Part shown: piece by piece, positions 1-8,263 of the stretch | Numbering within the stretch: the stretch's first letter is position 1 | Layout of the letters: each line of letters opens with the position of its first letter | Source: Naasia sp. | GTDB taxonomy: Bacteria; Actinomycetota; Actinomycetes; Actinomycetales; Microbacteriaceae | Assembly (NCBI RefSeq): GCF_025465545.1 | Contig: NZ_JAODMK010000010.1 | Coordinates: forward strand, 1 to 45,812 | Direction: 5' to 3' | DNA: 45,812 bases | Program-made: the position numbers and the translations under genes | The notes under the pieces: model-generated | Databases searched by the model: none | Seen by the model: only the letters and a program-made list of their open reading frames with translations | Told to the model about the DNA's origin: nothing

Positions 1-66
1 CCCGTGGTGCCGAAGCATGTACCCATCGGATCCCGCCCGGATCAGTCCACGAAGGAGGTGACGGCC

Positions 67-933
67 ATGGCCATTCGCTCCCTGAGCGAGCGCAGGCGCA
101 CCCTGGCCGGCTGGCTCCTGCTCTCCCCGGCGCTCCTCACGGTCGCGCTGTTCGCGATCACCCCGATCCTGGTGATCGCCCGGATCAGCATGGCCAAGGC
201 GGACGTCTTCGGCGGGGTGACGGGCGCCTTCACCGTGGACAACTACGTCGCGCTCATCGACCCGGTCTACGGCAAGACGCTCGGCTACAGCCTCGGTCTC
301 GCCGCGCTCACCTCGATCTTCTGCCTGATCCTCGGCTACGCCGTCTCCCACTACATCGTGAGCCGCCCCGCCGACCGTCAACCGCTCCTGCTGCTGCTCC
401 TGATCATCCCGTTCTGGACCGACTTCCTCGTCCGCACCTTCGCCTGGATCTCCCTGCTGGGGCGCGGCGGACCGGTGCTCGGGCTGCTCGACCTGTTCGG
501 TGTGCACGCGAACTCGCTCGTGCCCAGCCAGACGGCCGTCGTGCTCGCGATGATCTACTCGTTCCTCCCCACCGCGGTGTTCCCCATCTACGCCGCGATG
601 CGAGGAATCGACCCGTCAGTGCGGGAGGCCGCATCGGACCTCGGCGCCGGGTGGTGGCAGACCCACCTGCGCATCGTCGCCCCGCTCAGCCTCCCCGGCA
701 TCATCGCCGCCTTCCTCCTCACCTTCGTCCCCTCGCTCGGCGTCTTCGTGATCCCCGTTCTGCTCGGCGGCGGCAAGGATCTCCTGGTCGGCAACCTGAT
801 CGTCACCCTCTACACCGAGTTCCGGAACCAGCCGATGGGCGCCGCGCTCTCGATGATCCTGCTGGGCCTGATGCTGCTGTCGCTCCTGGTCGCGGCTGTG
901 GTGCTGCGCACCCGAGCGCGGAGGACCGCCTGA
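67..933 (+). CDS. ABC transporter permease, PotB-like (polyamine/opine type)
   Basis: This is a 288-aa inner-membrane permease of the spermidine/putrescine (PotB/PotH) type. About six hydrophobic segments are visible, starting with LAGWLLLSPALLTVALFAI. The cytoplasmic EAA coupling loop reads REAASDLGAGWWQTHLRI and should dock the ATPase. The ATG at 67 was chosen because GAAGGAGGTG lies just upstream at 51-60; the frame stays open to position 4, but that extension has no ribosome site and no family character. The stop overlaps the next start (TGATG), so the two permeases are translationally coupled. It is the first gene of the catabolic operon that runs to 6763, and anything upstream is outside the window. 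The substrate cannot be read from the sequence. Confidence 0.93.
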   Translation: MAIRSLSERRRTLAGWLLLSPALLTVALFAITPILVIARISMAKADVFGGVTGAFTVDNYVALIDPVYGKTLGYSLGLAALTSIFCLILGYAVSHYIVSRPADRQPLLLLLLIIPFWTDFLVRTFAWISLLGRGGPVLGLLDLFGVHANSLVPSQTAVVLAMIYSFLPTAVFPIYAAMRGIDPSVREAASDLGAGWWQTHLRIVAPLSLPGIIAAFLLTFVPSLGVFVIPVLLGGGKDLLVGNLIVTLYTEFRNQPMGAALSMILLGLMLLSLLVAAVVLRTRARRTA

Positions 934-1721
934 TGGACCGCGTCGTCGCCTGGATCGCGCGCCTCGTCTTCGTCTTCCTCTACGTGCCGATCGTCGCGGT
1001 CATCGTCTACTCCTTCAACGCCTCGCGGAGCACGTCGACCTGGGGCGGCGTGAGCCTCCAGTGGTACGGCGAGCTGTTCCGTGACGGGGCGCTGCTGCAG
1101 ACGCTGCGCACGAGCCTGATCGTGGGGATCAGTGCGGCGTTCCTCGCCACCCTGATCGGGTTCCTCGCCGCGCTCGGCCTGTCCCGGTACCGGCTCCGCG
1201 GCCACCGCTTCGTCCTCGGCGCGGTGCTGCTGCCGCTGATCGTCCCCGAAATCGTGCTCGGGGCGGCGCTGCTCTCGGTCTTCAGCTTCGCGGACATCAG
1301 ACTGAGCATCTTCACGATGGTGCTCGGGCACCTCGTCATCACGCTTCCGCTGGCAACGCTGATCCTGATGGGCGCGCTCAGCTCGCTCGACCCGACGCTG
1401 CCCGAGGCGGCCGCCGACCTCGGCGCGAGTCCCTGGCAGACCTTCACCCGCGTGCTGTTCCCGCTGACCCGGTCGGCGCTGCTCGCCGCTTTCCTGCTGA
1501 GCTTCACCACCTCATTCAGCAACATCGTGATCTCCACCTTCACCGGTGGAGTGGGCTCAACGACCCTTCCGCTGCGCGTCTACAGCCTGCTGAAGACCGG
1601 GGTCACCCCGGAGATCAACGCGCTCGGGGCGCTGCTCATCCTGCTCACCATCGGGATCGTCTCCGCCGTCGGGCTGCGGCAGATGCGGCGCATCCTCGCC
1701 GGCAGCACCCCGACTCCCTGA
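933..1721 (+). CDS. ABC transporter permease, PotC-like
   Basis: This 262-aa second permease forms the heterodimeric channel with the preceding gene. It has an N-terminal hydrophobic segment after MDRVVAWIARL, about six membrane spans, and an EAA loop PEAAADLGASPWQTFTRV before the last two spans. This matches PotC/PotI in length and layout. Its ATG overlaps the stop of the upstream permease by one base. The open frame continues upstream inside the first permease gene, but that part is simply the other reading of the upstream gene. It is followed after 49 bp by the substrate-binding lipoprotein. Confidence 0.93.
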   Translation: MDRVVAWIARLVFVFLYVPIVAVIVYSFNASRSTSTWGGVSLQWYGELFRDGALLQTLRTSLIVGISAAFLATLIGFLAALGLSRYRLRGHRFVLGAVLLPLIVPEIVLGAALLSVFSFADIRLSIFTMVLGHLVITLPLATLILMGALSSLDPTLPEAAADLGASPWQTFTRVLFPLTRSALLAAFLLSFTTSFSNIVISTFTGGVGSTTLPLRVYSLLKTGVTPEINALGALLILLTIGIVSAVGLRQMRRILAGSTPTP

Positions 1722-1770
1722 CCCACCCTGCAACACCTCTGCAAGCACACCAACACTTGAAAGGAACACC

Positions 1771-2835
1771 ATGAAGCGCTACGGATGGATGGCCCTCACA
1801 GCGGCCTCCGCACTCCTCCTCTCCGGCTGCGCCGGAGGCACCGCCTCCGGCTCGAAGGCCGCCGACTCGACGGAGCTGAACATCTACGCCTGGGCCGGCG
1901 AAGTCCCGGACGCAGTCGTCGCGGCGTTCGAGAAGGAGACCGGCATCAAGGTCACCATCGACACCTTCGACAGCAACGAGACGATGATCTCCAAGCTCGC
2001 CTCGGGCGGCTCCGGCTACGACATCGTCGAGCCCAGCCAGTACGCGGTCCAGCTGCTCGTCGGCCAGAAACTGGTGCAGAAGATCGACTATGACCAGATC
2101 GAGGGCATGGACAACCTCACCGAGAAGTTCGTGAACCCCCAGTACGACCCCGACAACGCCTACAGCATCCCGTGGGTGTGGGGCACCACCGGCCTGCTCT
2201 ACAACGAGGAGTGCACCGGCGGCGAGATCACGAGCTGGAGCTCGATGTTCGACGAGAAGTACGCCGGCAAGGTCTACATGCTCGACAACATGCTGGCCGC
2301 CTACATCGTGGGGCTGCAGGTGAACGGCCTGCCCGCCACGTCCACCGACAAGGAGGACATCGCCACGGCGACGCAGACCCTGATCGACCAGAAGCCGATG
2401 CTCGCCGGGTACAACTCGACCGACTACTACGACCTCGTCGCATCCGGCGACGCCTGCATCGCCGAGGCCTGGGGTGGCTCGTCCGTGGCGCAGGTCGTGA
2501 ACGACAACCCCAACGTGCACTACATCCTCCCCGAGGAGGGCGGCACCATCTGGACCGACAGCTTCTCCATCGCCAACGACGCGCCCCACCTGGACGCGGC
2601 CTACAAGTGGCTGAACTTCACGCTGAAGCCCGAGACGGCCGCCATCGCCACGAACGAGGGATCGATGGCCACCGCGAATGCCGGCGCGGCCGCCCTGATC
2701 ACCGACGACGCCTTGCTCAGCAACGCCGCGATCTTCGCCCCCGACGAGATGCTCACCAAGTCCGAGTTCATCGTCGACCCCGGAGAGGCGATGACCTACT
2801 ACCAGGACGGCTGGACCCGCGTGAAGGCGTCCTGA
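1771..2835 (+). CDS. Extracellular solute-binding lipoprotein, PotD/PotF-like
   Basis: This 354-aa receptor captures the substrate outside the cell for the two permeases upstream. The signal peptide ends in a lipobox LLLSGC with the lipidated cysteine at residue 20, so the mature protein should be anchored on the outer face of the membrane. The mature part begins ELNIYAWAGEVPDAVVAAF, the usual opening of the polyamine-binding family 1 fold, and length is normal. AAAGGAACACC precedes the ATG. Family members bind putrescine, spermidine, opines or other small cationic or amide compounds; the specificity here is not visible. Confidence 0.92.
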   Translation: MKRYGWMALTAASALLLSGCAGGTASGSKAADSTELNIYAWAGEVPDAVVAAFEKETGIKVTIDTFDSNETMISKLASGGSGYDIVEPSQYAVQLLVGQKLVQKIDYDQIEGMDNLTEKFVNPQYDPDNAYSIPWVWGTTGLLYNEECTGGEITSWSSMFDEKYAGKVYMLDNMLAAYIVGLQVNGLPATSTDKEDIATATQTLIDQKPMLAGYNSTDYYDLVASGDACIAEAWGGSSVAQVVNDNPNVHYILPEEGGTIWTDSFSIANDAPHLDAAYKWLNFTLKPETAAIATNEGSMATANAGAAALITDDALLSNAAIFAPDEMLTKSEFIVDPGEAMTYYQDGWTRVKAS

Positions 2836-2863
2836 TCCACTCCTCTCTCGAAAGCGACTGAAG

Positions 2864-3958
2864 ATGACCCCGTCAGCTCCTGCTGCCGTCGCGGCTCCCG
2901 CCGTTCGACTGGCCGGCATCACGAAGCGGTTCGGCGACACCACGGCCGTCCACCCCGTCACCCTGGAGATCGGCCAGAACGAGTTCTTCTCGATCCTCGG
3001 CCCCTCCGGGTGCGGCAAGACGACCCTGATGCGCATGATCACCGGCTTCGAGACGCCGACCGACGGCAGCATCGAGCTGGCGGGGTCCTCCGTCGACGGA
3101 GTACCCACCCGCAAGCGCGACCTCAACATGCTGTTCCAGAGCTATGCGCTGTTCCCCCACCTCACCGTCTTCGAGAACGTGGCCTTCGAGCTGCGCGTCC
3201 GCAAGGCCCCGAAGCGGGAGCTGCGCAGCCGCGTCGAGGCGGCCCTCAACCTGGTGCGCCTGGGCCACCTCGCCGATCGCAAGCCGGACCAGCTCTCCGG
3301 CGGGCAGCGGCAGCGGGTGGCGCTGGCTCGCGCCGTCGTCTCCCGCCCGGCGGTCGTGCTGCTCGACGAGCCGCTCGGCGCCCTCGACCAGCAGCTCCGC
3401 AAGGAGATGCAGATCGAGCTCAAGCGCATGCAGCGCGAGGTCGGCATCACCTTCATCTACGTGACGCACGACCAGGAGGAGGCGCTCACGATGTCGGATC
3501 GCATCGCGGTGATGTCGCAGGGCCGCCTCCTGCAGGTCGGCTCGCCCCAGGACATCTACGACCGTCCCGCCTCGACCTTCGTCGCTGCCTTCATCGGCAG
3601 CTGCAACGTCATCCCCGCCGTCAACACGGGCGCGCCAGGCACGGTGACCGTCGCCGGAGTCGGACCCGTGCCGGCCGTCGGCGGAGATGCCGCCTTGAGC
3701 GGCGCCGAGGTCTGGGTCGCCGTCCGCCCGGAGCGGGTCGCCGCCTCCGCTGTCCGCACGCCGGGCGCCGCGCAGGGCACCCTGCTCGAGGCCGTCTACA
3801 TCGGCGACCGCTGGCGCTACGTCGTGCGCCTCGGCGAGGCGACCGTGACCGCCTCGGTCGACAGCGCCGAGGTGTCCCCCGAGCTCGCCGCCCTCGCCCC
3901 CGGCGCACCCGTCTGGCTGTCCTGGCGCCCCGAGCACGCCCGCGTCCTCACCGAGTGA
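2864..3958 (+). CDS. ABC transporter ATP-binding protein, PotA-like
   Basis: This 364-aa ATPase powers the importer. The Walker A motif is GPSGCGKTT (around residues 46-54), the ABC signature is LSGGQRQRVALARA, and Walker B is VVLLDEPLGALD, followed by the H-loop in YVTHDQEEA. Residues after about 240 form a TOBE-type C-terminal domain with the paired WVAVRPERV and VWLSWRPEH strands seen in PotA/FbpC proteins. All catalytic motifs are intact. It lies 28 bp after the receptor gene and 40 bp before the amidohydrolase gene, on the same strand. Confidence 0.94.
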   Translation: MTPSAPAAVAAPAVRLAGITKRFGDTTAVHPVTLEIGQNEFFSILGPSGCGKTTLMRMITGFETPTDGSIELAGSSVDGVPTRKRDLNMLFQSYALFPHLTVFENVAFELRVRKAPKRELRSRVEAALNLVRLGHLADRKPDQLSGGQRQRVALARAVVSRPAVVLLDEPLGALDQQLRKEMQIELKRMQREVGITFIYVTHDQEEALTMSDRIAVMSQGRLLQVGSPQDIYDRPASTFVAAFIGSCNVIPAVNTGAPGTVTVAGVGPVPAVGGDAALSGAEVWVAVRPERVAASAVRTPGAAQGTLLEAVYIGDRWRYVVRLGEATVTASVDSAEVSPELAALAPGAPVWLSWRPEHARVLTE

Positions 3959-3998
3959 CGCGCCCCCTCTCCCCCTCCTGCTCCCCGAAAGGACTCCC

Positions 3999-4799
3999 GT
4001 GAAGGTCGCCATCGCCCAGTTCGGGCCCACCGCCGACTTCGACGCCAACTACGCCGAGATCCGCACGCTCACCGCCCGTGCGGTCGCCGAGGGGGCGCGC
4101 CTCGTCGTGTTCCCGGAGGAAGCGATGGTCCTCGCCGAGGCGCTTCGGGAGCCGATCGCCGGGGCGGTCGCGGTGCAGTGGCCGCGCTTCGAGCAGCTGC
4201 TGACCGCCCTTGCCGTCGAGCACGATGTGGCGATCATCGCCGGCGGCTACGAGCCGAGCAGCAGCGAGCGCCCCTACAACACGCTGCTCGCGGTCGACGC
4301 CGGCGGCGTGGTCGCCGCGCGCTATCACAAGCTGCATCTCTACGACGCCTTCTCCTACCAGGAATCCGCCTACGTGACGCCCGGTGCGGACCTGCCCCCG
4401 GTCGTGCAGCTGGCGGGGCTGAAGGTCGGGCTCATCAACTGCTACGACATCCGCTTCCCCGAGCTCGCCCGGCACCTGATCGACTCCGGTGCCGAACTGC
4501 TCACCGTGTCCGCGGCCTGGGTCGACGGCCTGCGCAAGGCCGAGCACTGGTCCACCCTGCTCTCGGCGCGCGCCATCGAGAACACCGTCTGGCTGGCTGC
4601 CGCGGGCAGCATCTCGGCCGGCTGCATCGGTGACAGCGTGATCCTCGATCCGCTCGGCGTGGAGAGAGCCGCCCTCGGCGACGAGCTGTCGGCGGTCGCC
4701 GTGATCGATGTCACGGCCGAACGGACCGAGTTCGTCCGCGCCAAGCTTCCCGCCCTCGCCAACCGCCGGCTCGATCTCGCCATCACCGTGAGGAACTGA
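3999..4799 (+). CDS. Carbon-nitrogen hydrolase (nitrilase superfamily amidase)
   Basis: This 266-aa cytoplasmic enzyme belongs to the nitrilase superfamily, which hydrolyses amide or nitrile C-N bonds. The catalytic triad is present: Glu40 in VVFPEEA, Lys111 in YHKLHLYD and Cys148 in INCYDIRFPE. The YHKLHLYD motif resembles deaminated-glutathione amidase and omega-amidase branches. It starts with GTG after the clear ribosome site GAAAGGAC. Its position between an importer and two keto-acid-type enzymes suggests that it removes ammonia or an amine from the imported compound; this is inference. The stop is followed after one base by the next ATG. Confidence 0.9.
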   Translation: MKVAIAQFGPTADFDANYAEIRTLTARAVAEGARLVVFPEEAMVLAEALREPIAGAVAVQWPRFEQLLTALAVEHDVAIIAGGYEPSSSERPYNTLLAVDAGGVVAARYHKLHLYDAFSYQESAYVTPGADLPPVVQLAGLKVGLINCYDIRFPELARHLIDSGAELLTVSAAWVDGLRKAEHWSTLLSARAIENTVWLAAAGSISAGCIGDSVILDPLGVERAALGDELSAVAVIDVTAERTEFVRAKLPALANRRLDLAITVRN

Positions 4800-4800
4800 C

Positions 4801-5472
4801 ATGCCGATCCAGATCGGAGCGCCGCCCGCGCCGCTCGACCCGGAGCTCGTCGAGAAGCTCGACCGCCTCTCCTTCCCCACTCTCGGGCACTACCTCGAGC
4901 AGGGCTTCGCCGACCCGGGCCTCGTCCGCCAGGTGGGCACGCGCCGCATCGTGGGCCGGGCCATCACGGTGCGCATCACGGCGACTGACTCGACGATGCT
5001 CCACCACGCGGCCGGGACCCTCGAGCCGGGCGACGTGCTCGTGCTCGACACCGGGGGCGACCTGCGGCACGCCGCCGTGGGTCTCGTGCTGACCGCCGCG
5101 GCCGCCATCCGTCGCGCCGCCGGGGTCGTCATCGACGGCGTCGTGACCGACGTCGATGAGGCGGCCGCGTACGACCTTCCCGTCTACGCGCGCGGCCGGA
5201 GCATGCTCACCACCAAGCTGCACGGGATCGACGAGGGCTCGCTCAACCTGCCGATCACCTGCGGCGGGGTCGTCGTCAACGCCGGCGACATCGTGCTCGC
5301 CGACGCCAACGGCGTCTACTTCGGCGACCCCGTCCAGGTCGCCGGCATCGTCGATCTCGCTCTGCAGGACGACGCCGAGGAGCCCGAACTGATCGAGGCC
5401 CTCCGCGCGGGCGCCCGTCTGGGCGACGAGACCGGAGCCACCGCCACGATCACGGCCCTCGCCGCGCAATGA
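4801..5472 (+). CDS. RraA/HMG-aldolase-fold protein
   Basis: This 223-aa protein has the RraA/demethylmenaquinone-methyltransferase-like fold used by 4-hydroxy-4-methyl-2-oxoglutarate aldolases and oxaloacetate decarboxylases. Supporting segments are LEPGDVLVLDTGGDL (about 75-88), AAGVVIDGVVTDVDEA (106-121) and LPVYARG. In the catalytic members the VIDG strand is followed by an Arg-Asp pair; here the Arg position is Thr116 before Asp117, so aldolase activity is doubtful or the substrate differs. It starts one base after the amidohydrolase gene and overlaps the BKACE gene by four bases, so it is firmly part of the operon. Confidence 0.85.
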   Translation: MPIQIGAPPAPLDPELVEKLDRLSFPTLGHYLEQGFADPGLVRQVGTRRIVGRAITVRITATDSTMLHHAAGTLEPGDVLVLDTGGDLRHAAVGLVLTAAAAIRRAAGVVIDGVVTDVDEAAAYDLPVYARGRSMLTTKLHGIDEGSLNLPITCGGVVVNAGDIVLADANGVYFGDPVQVAGIVDLALQDDAEEPELIEALRAGARLGDETGATATITALAAQ

Positions 5473-6251
5473 CGACACTCCCCTCGACTCCCCAAGGCAC
5501 CATGTTCCTCAAAGCAGCAATCAACGGCGGTCGCACGTTCGCCGACTCGCCCGCCGTCCCTGTCAGTGCCGAGCAGATCGGGGAGGACTCCTCCCGGGCC
5601 ATCGCCGCCGGTGCCGACGTCGTGCACGCTCACGCACGGACCGCCGACGGCGGGCAGACGATCGCGCCGGACGACATCGCTCGCATGGTGCGTGCGATCC
5701 GGGCGGCCGACCCGTCTGTCGTGGTCGGCACCACCACCGGGCTCTGGACCTGCGCCGGGCATCAGGAGCGCATGCGCCACCTCGCCGCCTGGCCCGTGGA
5801 CGCGCTCCCCGACTTCGCGTCGGTGGCGTTCTCCGAGGAGGGCGCCGCGGAGGCCGCCGAACTGGTGCTGGCCCGGGGAATGGTCCTCGAGAGCGCGGTC
5901 TGGTCGATGGCGGACCTCCCCGCGCTTCTCTCCTCGCCCACGCTCGCGCGGAACGTGCGGATCCTGATCGAGCCGGAGACGCCCGATCCGGACCGTGCGG
6001 TGGCGGAGTGCCGCGAGATCGCCGCGGCGCTGCGCGCCGCCGGCGTCACCGCGTCGCTGCTCTATCACGGCTATGACCAGACCGCCTGGCCGGTCGTGGA
6101 CGCCGCGATCGAGGATGGTGTCGAGACCCGCATCGGCTTCGAGGACGTGACCGTGATGCCCGACGGCTCACCCGCCCCCGGCAATGCGGCGATGATCCGC
6201 GAGGTCCGCGCTCGCGCCGCAGCCCGGCAGGGCGTGGGCGCGACGATCTAG
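5469..6251 (+). CDS. Beta-keto acid cleavage enzyme (BKACE, DUF849)
   Basis: This 260-aa protein belongs to the BKACE family, typified by 3-keto-5-aminohexanoate cleavage enzyme of lysine fermentation. Members react a beta-keto acid with acetyl-CoA to give acetoacetate and a new CoA ester. Family landmarks are KAAINGGR (15-22), the zinc pair His53/His55 in VVHAHAR, Glu141, and RIGFEDV, which supplies Arg221, Glu225 (third zinc ligand) and Asp226. All the catalytic positions I know of are kept. It overlaps the RraA-like gene by ATGA. The natural beta-keto acid is unknown; the operon suggests an amino- or amido-derived keto acid. Confidence 0.9.
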   Translation: MTTLPSTPQGTMFLKAAINGGRTFADSPAVPVSAEQIGEDSSRAIAAGADVVHAHARTADGGQTIAPDDIARMVRAIRAADPSVVVGTTTGLWTCAGHQERMRHLAAWPVDALPDFASVAFSEEGAAEAAELVLARGMVLESAVWSMADLPALLSSPTLARNVRILIEPETPDPDRAVAECREIAAALRAAGVTASLLYHGYDQTAWPVVDAAIEDGVETRIGFEDVTVMPDGSPAPGNAAMIREVRARAAARQGVGATI

Positions 6252-6286
6252 GCTCGACTCCTAGGCCGGCGAGGAGAGGACGCGAA

Positions 6287-6763
6287 GTGCTCGACAGCAC
6301 CGATCACGGCATCATCCGCCTCCTCGCCACCGACGGGCGTCGCCCGTACACCTCGATCGCCGCGCAGCTCGAGGTGAGCGAGGCCACGGTCCGCACCCGG
6401 GTCGGGAAGCTTCACGACACCGGAGTGCTCCGCATCGTCGCCCTCTGCAGCCCGCTCACCCTCGGGCACCAGTCCGTGCGCTTCCTCATCTCCGTCCGCG
6501 ACTACAGCGTCAGGGCCGTCGCATCGACGCTGGCCCAGATCCGGATGGTCAACCACATCGCGCTGATCACCGGCGGACGCGACATCTACCTGGAGGCGAC
6601 CTGCCGCGACCTCGAACAGCTCGTCGATCTGGTCGACGAGATCCGTCACGTCGCCGGCGTCGACGAGATCGACCAGTTCATCCTCACCGAGCTGTACAAG
6701 GACTACTCCTCGGTCGCCGAGCGTGGGCGGCTCGGCACCTCCGTGCTCGGCACGCCCCGGTAG
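6287..6763 (+). CDS. Lrp/AsnC family transcriptional regulator
   Basis: This 158-aa DNA-binding regulator has an N-terminal winged helix (TDHGIIRLLATDGRRPYTSI, then LEVSEATVRTRVGKL as recognition helix) and a C-terminal RAM-type effector domain in which VNHIALITGGRDIYLEA fits the ligand pocket strand. It starts at GTG 6287 after the ribosome site GAGGAGAGGA (6271-6280). Located 35 bp after the BKACE gene on the same strand, it is likely the local regulator of the uptake and breakdown operon, responding to the substrate or a product. It ends 23 bp from the end of a second, converging Lrp gene. Confidence 0.9.
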   Translation: MLDSTDHGIIRLLATDGRRPYTSIAAQLEVSEATVRTRVGKLHDTGVLRIVALCSPLTLGHQSVRFLISVRDYSVRAVASTLAQIRMVNHIALITGGRDIYLEATCRDLEQLVDLVDEIRHVAGVDEIDQFILTELYKDYSSVAERGRLGTSVLGTPR

Positions 6764-6786
6764 CGGAGACGGCGCGCCTACGCCGA

Positions 6787-7308
6787 TCAGCCCTCCGGCG
6801 CCGGTGCGACGGGCCGCGTGTGCTTCTGCGGAACGTACCGGGTCACGGGATCCCGGAACCCCGCCCACAGATAGGTCTCCTTGAGCACTTCGAGCACGGC
6901 CGAGGTCTCCACGCTGTAGACGCCGCGGATCTTCCGCAGCCGCTCGTGCACGAACTCGGAGAGGTGCGCGTTGTCGCGGCAGCGCACGTCGACGCTCAGG
7001 TCGTATGCGCCGAGGGCGCTGGCTACGAAGCTCACTTCGGGATGAGCCGCGAGGTTCTGGGCGACGGTGTCGAGCGGCACGCCCCGCACCCGGAGGGAGA
7101 GGTGCGCCTCCACGTCGCCGACCTTCTGCGCGTCCGACATGCCGATGACCCGCACGATGCCGAGGTCGACGAGGCGGTTGTAGCGCTGGCGGGCGCTGGC
7201 CTCGCTCAAGCCGACGTACCGCCCGATCTCGCCGAAGGAGCGCCGCCCGTCGATGCGCAGCTGATCGATCAGCTTGCGGTCGATGTCGTCCACCGGCTGA
7301 TAGTCCAC
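6787..7308 (-). CDS. Lrp/AsnC family transcriptional regulator
   Basis: This 173-aa Lrp-type regulator has the helix-turn-helix in IDRKLIDQLRIDGRRSF to LSEASARQRYNRLVDLGIV and the RAM effector domain after residue 70 (VSFVASALGAYDLSVDV). It starts with GTG at 7308; there is no ribosome site, but CAGAAT lies exactly six bases upstream, consistent with leaderless translation. It is convergent with the other Lrp gene and lies 36 bp downstream of the SDR gene on the same strand. The two Lrp proteins are only moderately similar, so this is not a recent duplication. Its target could be the catabolic operon or the SDR gene. Confidence 0.9.
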   Translation of the reverse strand: MDYQPVDDIDRKLIDQLRIDGRRSFGEIGRYVGLSEASARQRYNRLVDLGIVRVIGMSDAQKVGDVEAHLSLRVRGVPLDTVAQNLAAHPEVSFVASALGAYDLSVDVRCRDNAHLSEFVHERLRKIRGVYSVETSAVLEVLKETYLWAGFRDPVTRYVPQKHTRPVAPAPEG

Positions 7309-7314
7309 GGGCTC

Positions 7315-7320
7315 ATTCTG
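7315..7320 (-). promoter_or_regulatory. Probable -10 box CAGAAT of a leaderless mRNA
   Basis: CAGAAT reads on the minus strand exactly six bases before the GTG of the Lrp gene at 7308, and no Shine-Dalgarno sequence is present. The first T of TAnnnT is replaced by C, so this is the weakest member of the leaderless set in the window. Confidence 0.35.
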
Positions 7321-7344
7321 CCGTTCGCCGCGAGGTGCGGCGAA

Positions 7345-8184
7345 CTAGCCCCGCGGAGCGTTCCGCGCCGCGACGACGTCGGCCCCGAACACGCCGGGAC
7401 GGCGCTCCGACGTGACCGACGCTCCCCCGTCGACCACCAGCACCTGGCCGGTGATGTAGGCGGCGCCCGGAGTGCACAGCCAGGCGACGGCTGAGGCGAC
7501 CTCGTCCGGGGTGCCGCTGCGGCCGGCCGGGACCAGGCCGCCCTCGGTGATCTCGGTGTCGAGCTGGGAGGCGGTCGCGATCCATCCTGGGGCGATCGCG
7601 TTCGCAGTGATGCCGTTCTCCGCCTCGTCCACCGCCAGCGCCTTGGTGAGGCCGACCATGCCCGCCTTCGCGGCCGAGTAGACGACGTCGCCGCGGAGGG
7701 CGGTGATGGGTCCGGAGTCGCTGGACATGTTGACGATGCGGCCCCAGCCCCGCTCGCGCATGCCGGGGACGAAGGCGCGGCTGACCAGGAACGCGCTCGT
7801 CAGGTTCATGGCCAGGCCGCGGTCCCAGGTGTCGGCCGGCATGGTGATGTCGCCGCCCGCCATGCCCTCCTCGTCGGAGACCGCGATCATGCCCGCGTTG
7901 TTGACGACGATGTCCGGCTGCAGGCCGGCCGCGGAGATGGCGTCGGCGAGGGCGGTGGCGCCGGCTTCTGTCTCCAGGCGGCCCGCGAATCCGTGGGCGG
8001 GGATGCCCTCAGCGCTCAGCTCGGCGACCCGCTCCTGGATCCGGTCCGTGGTCGAGGTGATCACGACCATCGCGCCCAGCTGGCCGAGGGCGCGGGCGGA
8101 GGCGAAGCCGATGCCCAGGGCGCTGCCTGCCCCGGTGACGAGTGCGGTGTGGCCGCTGAGGTCGAGGAACGCGGGGAGGGTCAT
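7345..8184 (-). CDS. SDR family NAD(P)-dependent oxidoreductase
   Basis: This 279-aa enzyme is a short-chain dehydrogenase/reductase with the nucleotide-binding [14 protein letters not shown] (17-30), the NNAG structural motif (VVNNAG), the catalytic Ser in VNMSSDSG and the YSAAKAG catalytic Tyr-Lys pair, then [13 protein letters not shown] near the end. The insertion of Ala-Leu in the usual TGxxxGIG glycine motif is slightly unusual. No ribosome site precedes the ATG; TAGCGT sits six bases upstream, pointing to a leaderless mRNA. The last 25 residues after the VDGG motif are an extra tail. The substrate is unknown. Confidence 0.9.
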   Translation of the reverse strand: MTLPAFLDLSGHTALVTGAGSALGIGFASARALGQLGAMVVITSTTDRIQERVAELSAEGIPAHGFAGRLETEAGATALADAISAAGLQPDIVVNNAGMIAVSDEEGMAGGDITMPADTWDRGLAMNLTSAFLVSRAFVPGMRERGWGRIVNMSSDSGPITALRGDVVYSAAKAGMVGLTKALAVDEAENGITANAIAPGWIATASQLDTEITEGGLVPAGRSGTPDEVASAVAWLCTPGAAYITGQVLVVDGGASVTSERRPGVFGADVVAARNAPRG

Positions 8185-8190
8185 GGGGAG

Positions 8191-8196
8191 ACGCTA
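8191..8196 (-). promoter_or_regulatory. -10 box TAGCGT of a leaderless mRNA
   Basis: TAGCGT fits the actinobacterial TAnnnT hexamer and lies six bases before the ATG of the SDR gene (8184), so transcription should start at or beside the A of the start codon. The intervening bases CTCCCC are pyrimidines and cannot act as a ribosome site. Confidence 0.5.
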
Positions 8197-8263
8197 CCGG
8201 GGAGCGCCCGGTCGGGGTGTTTCGGGGCATCCGCTGAGCGGGGTCCTCCGCACCGGGTGGAGC

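Noticed and set aside
4-66. Longer start for the first permease
   Set aside because: GAAGGAGGTG directly before ATG 67 and the normal N-terminus favour the shorter form.
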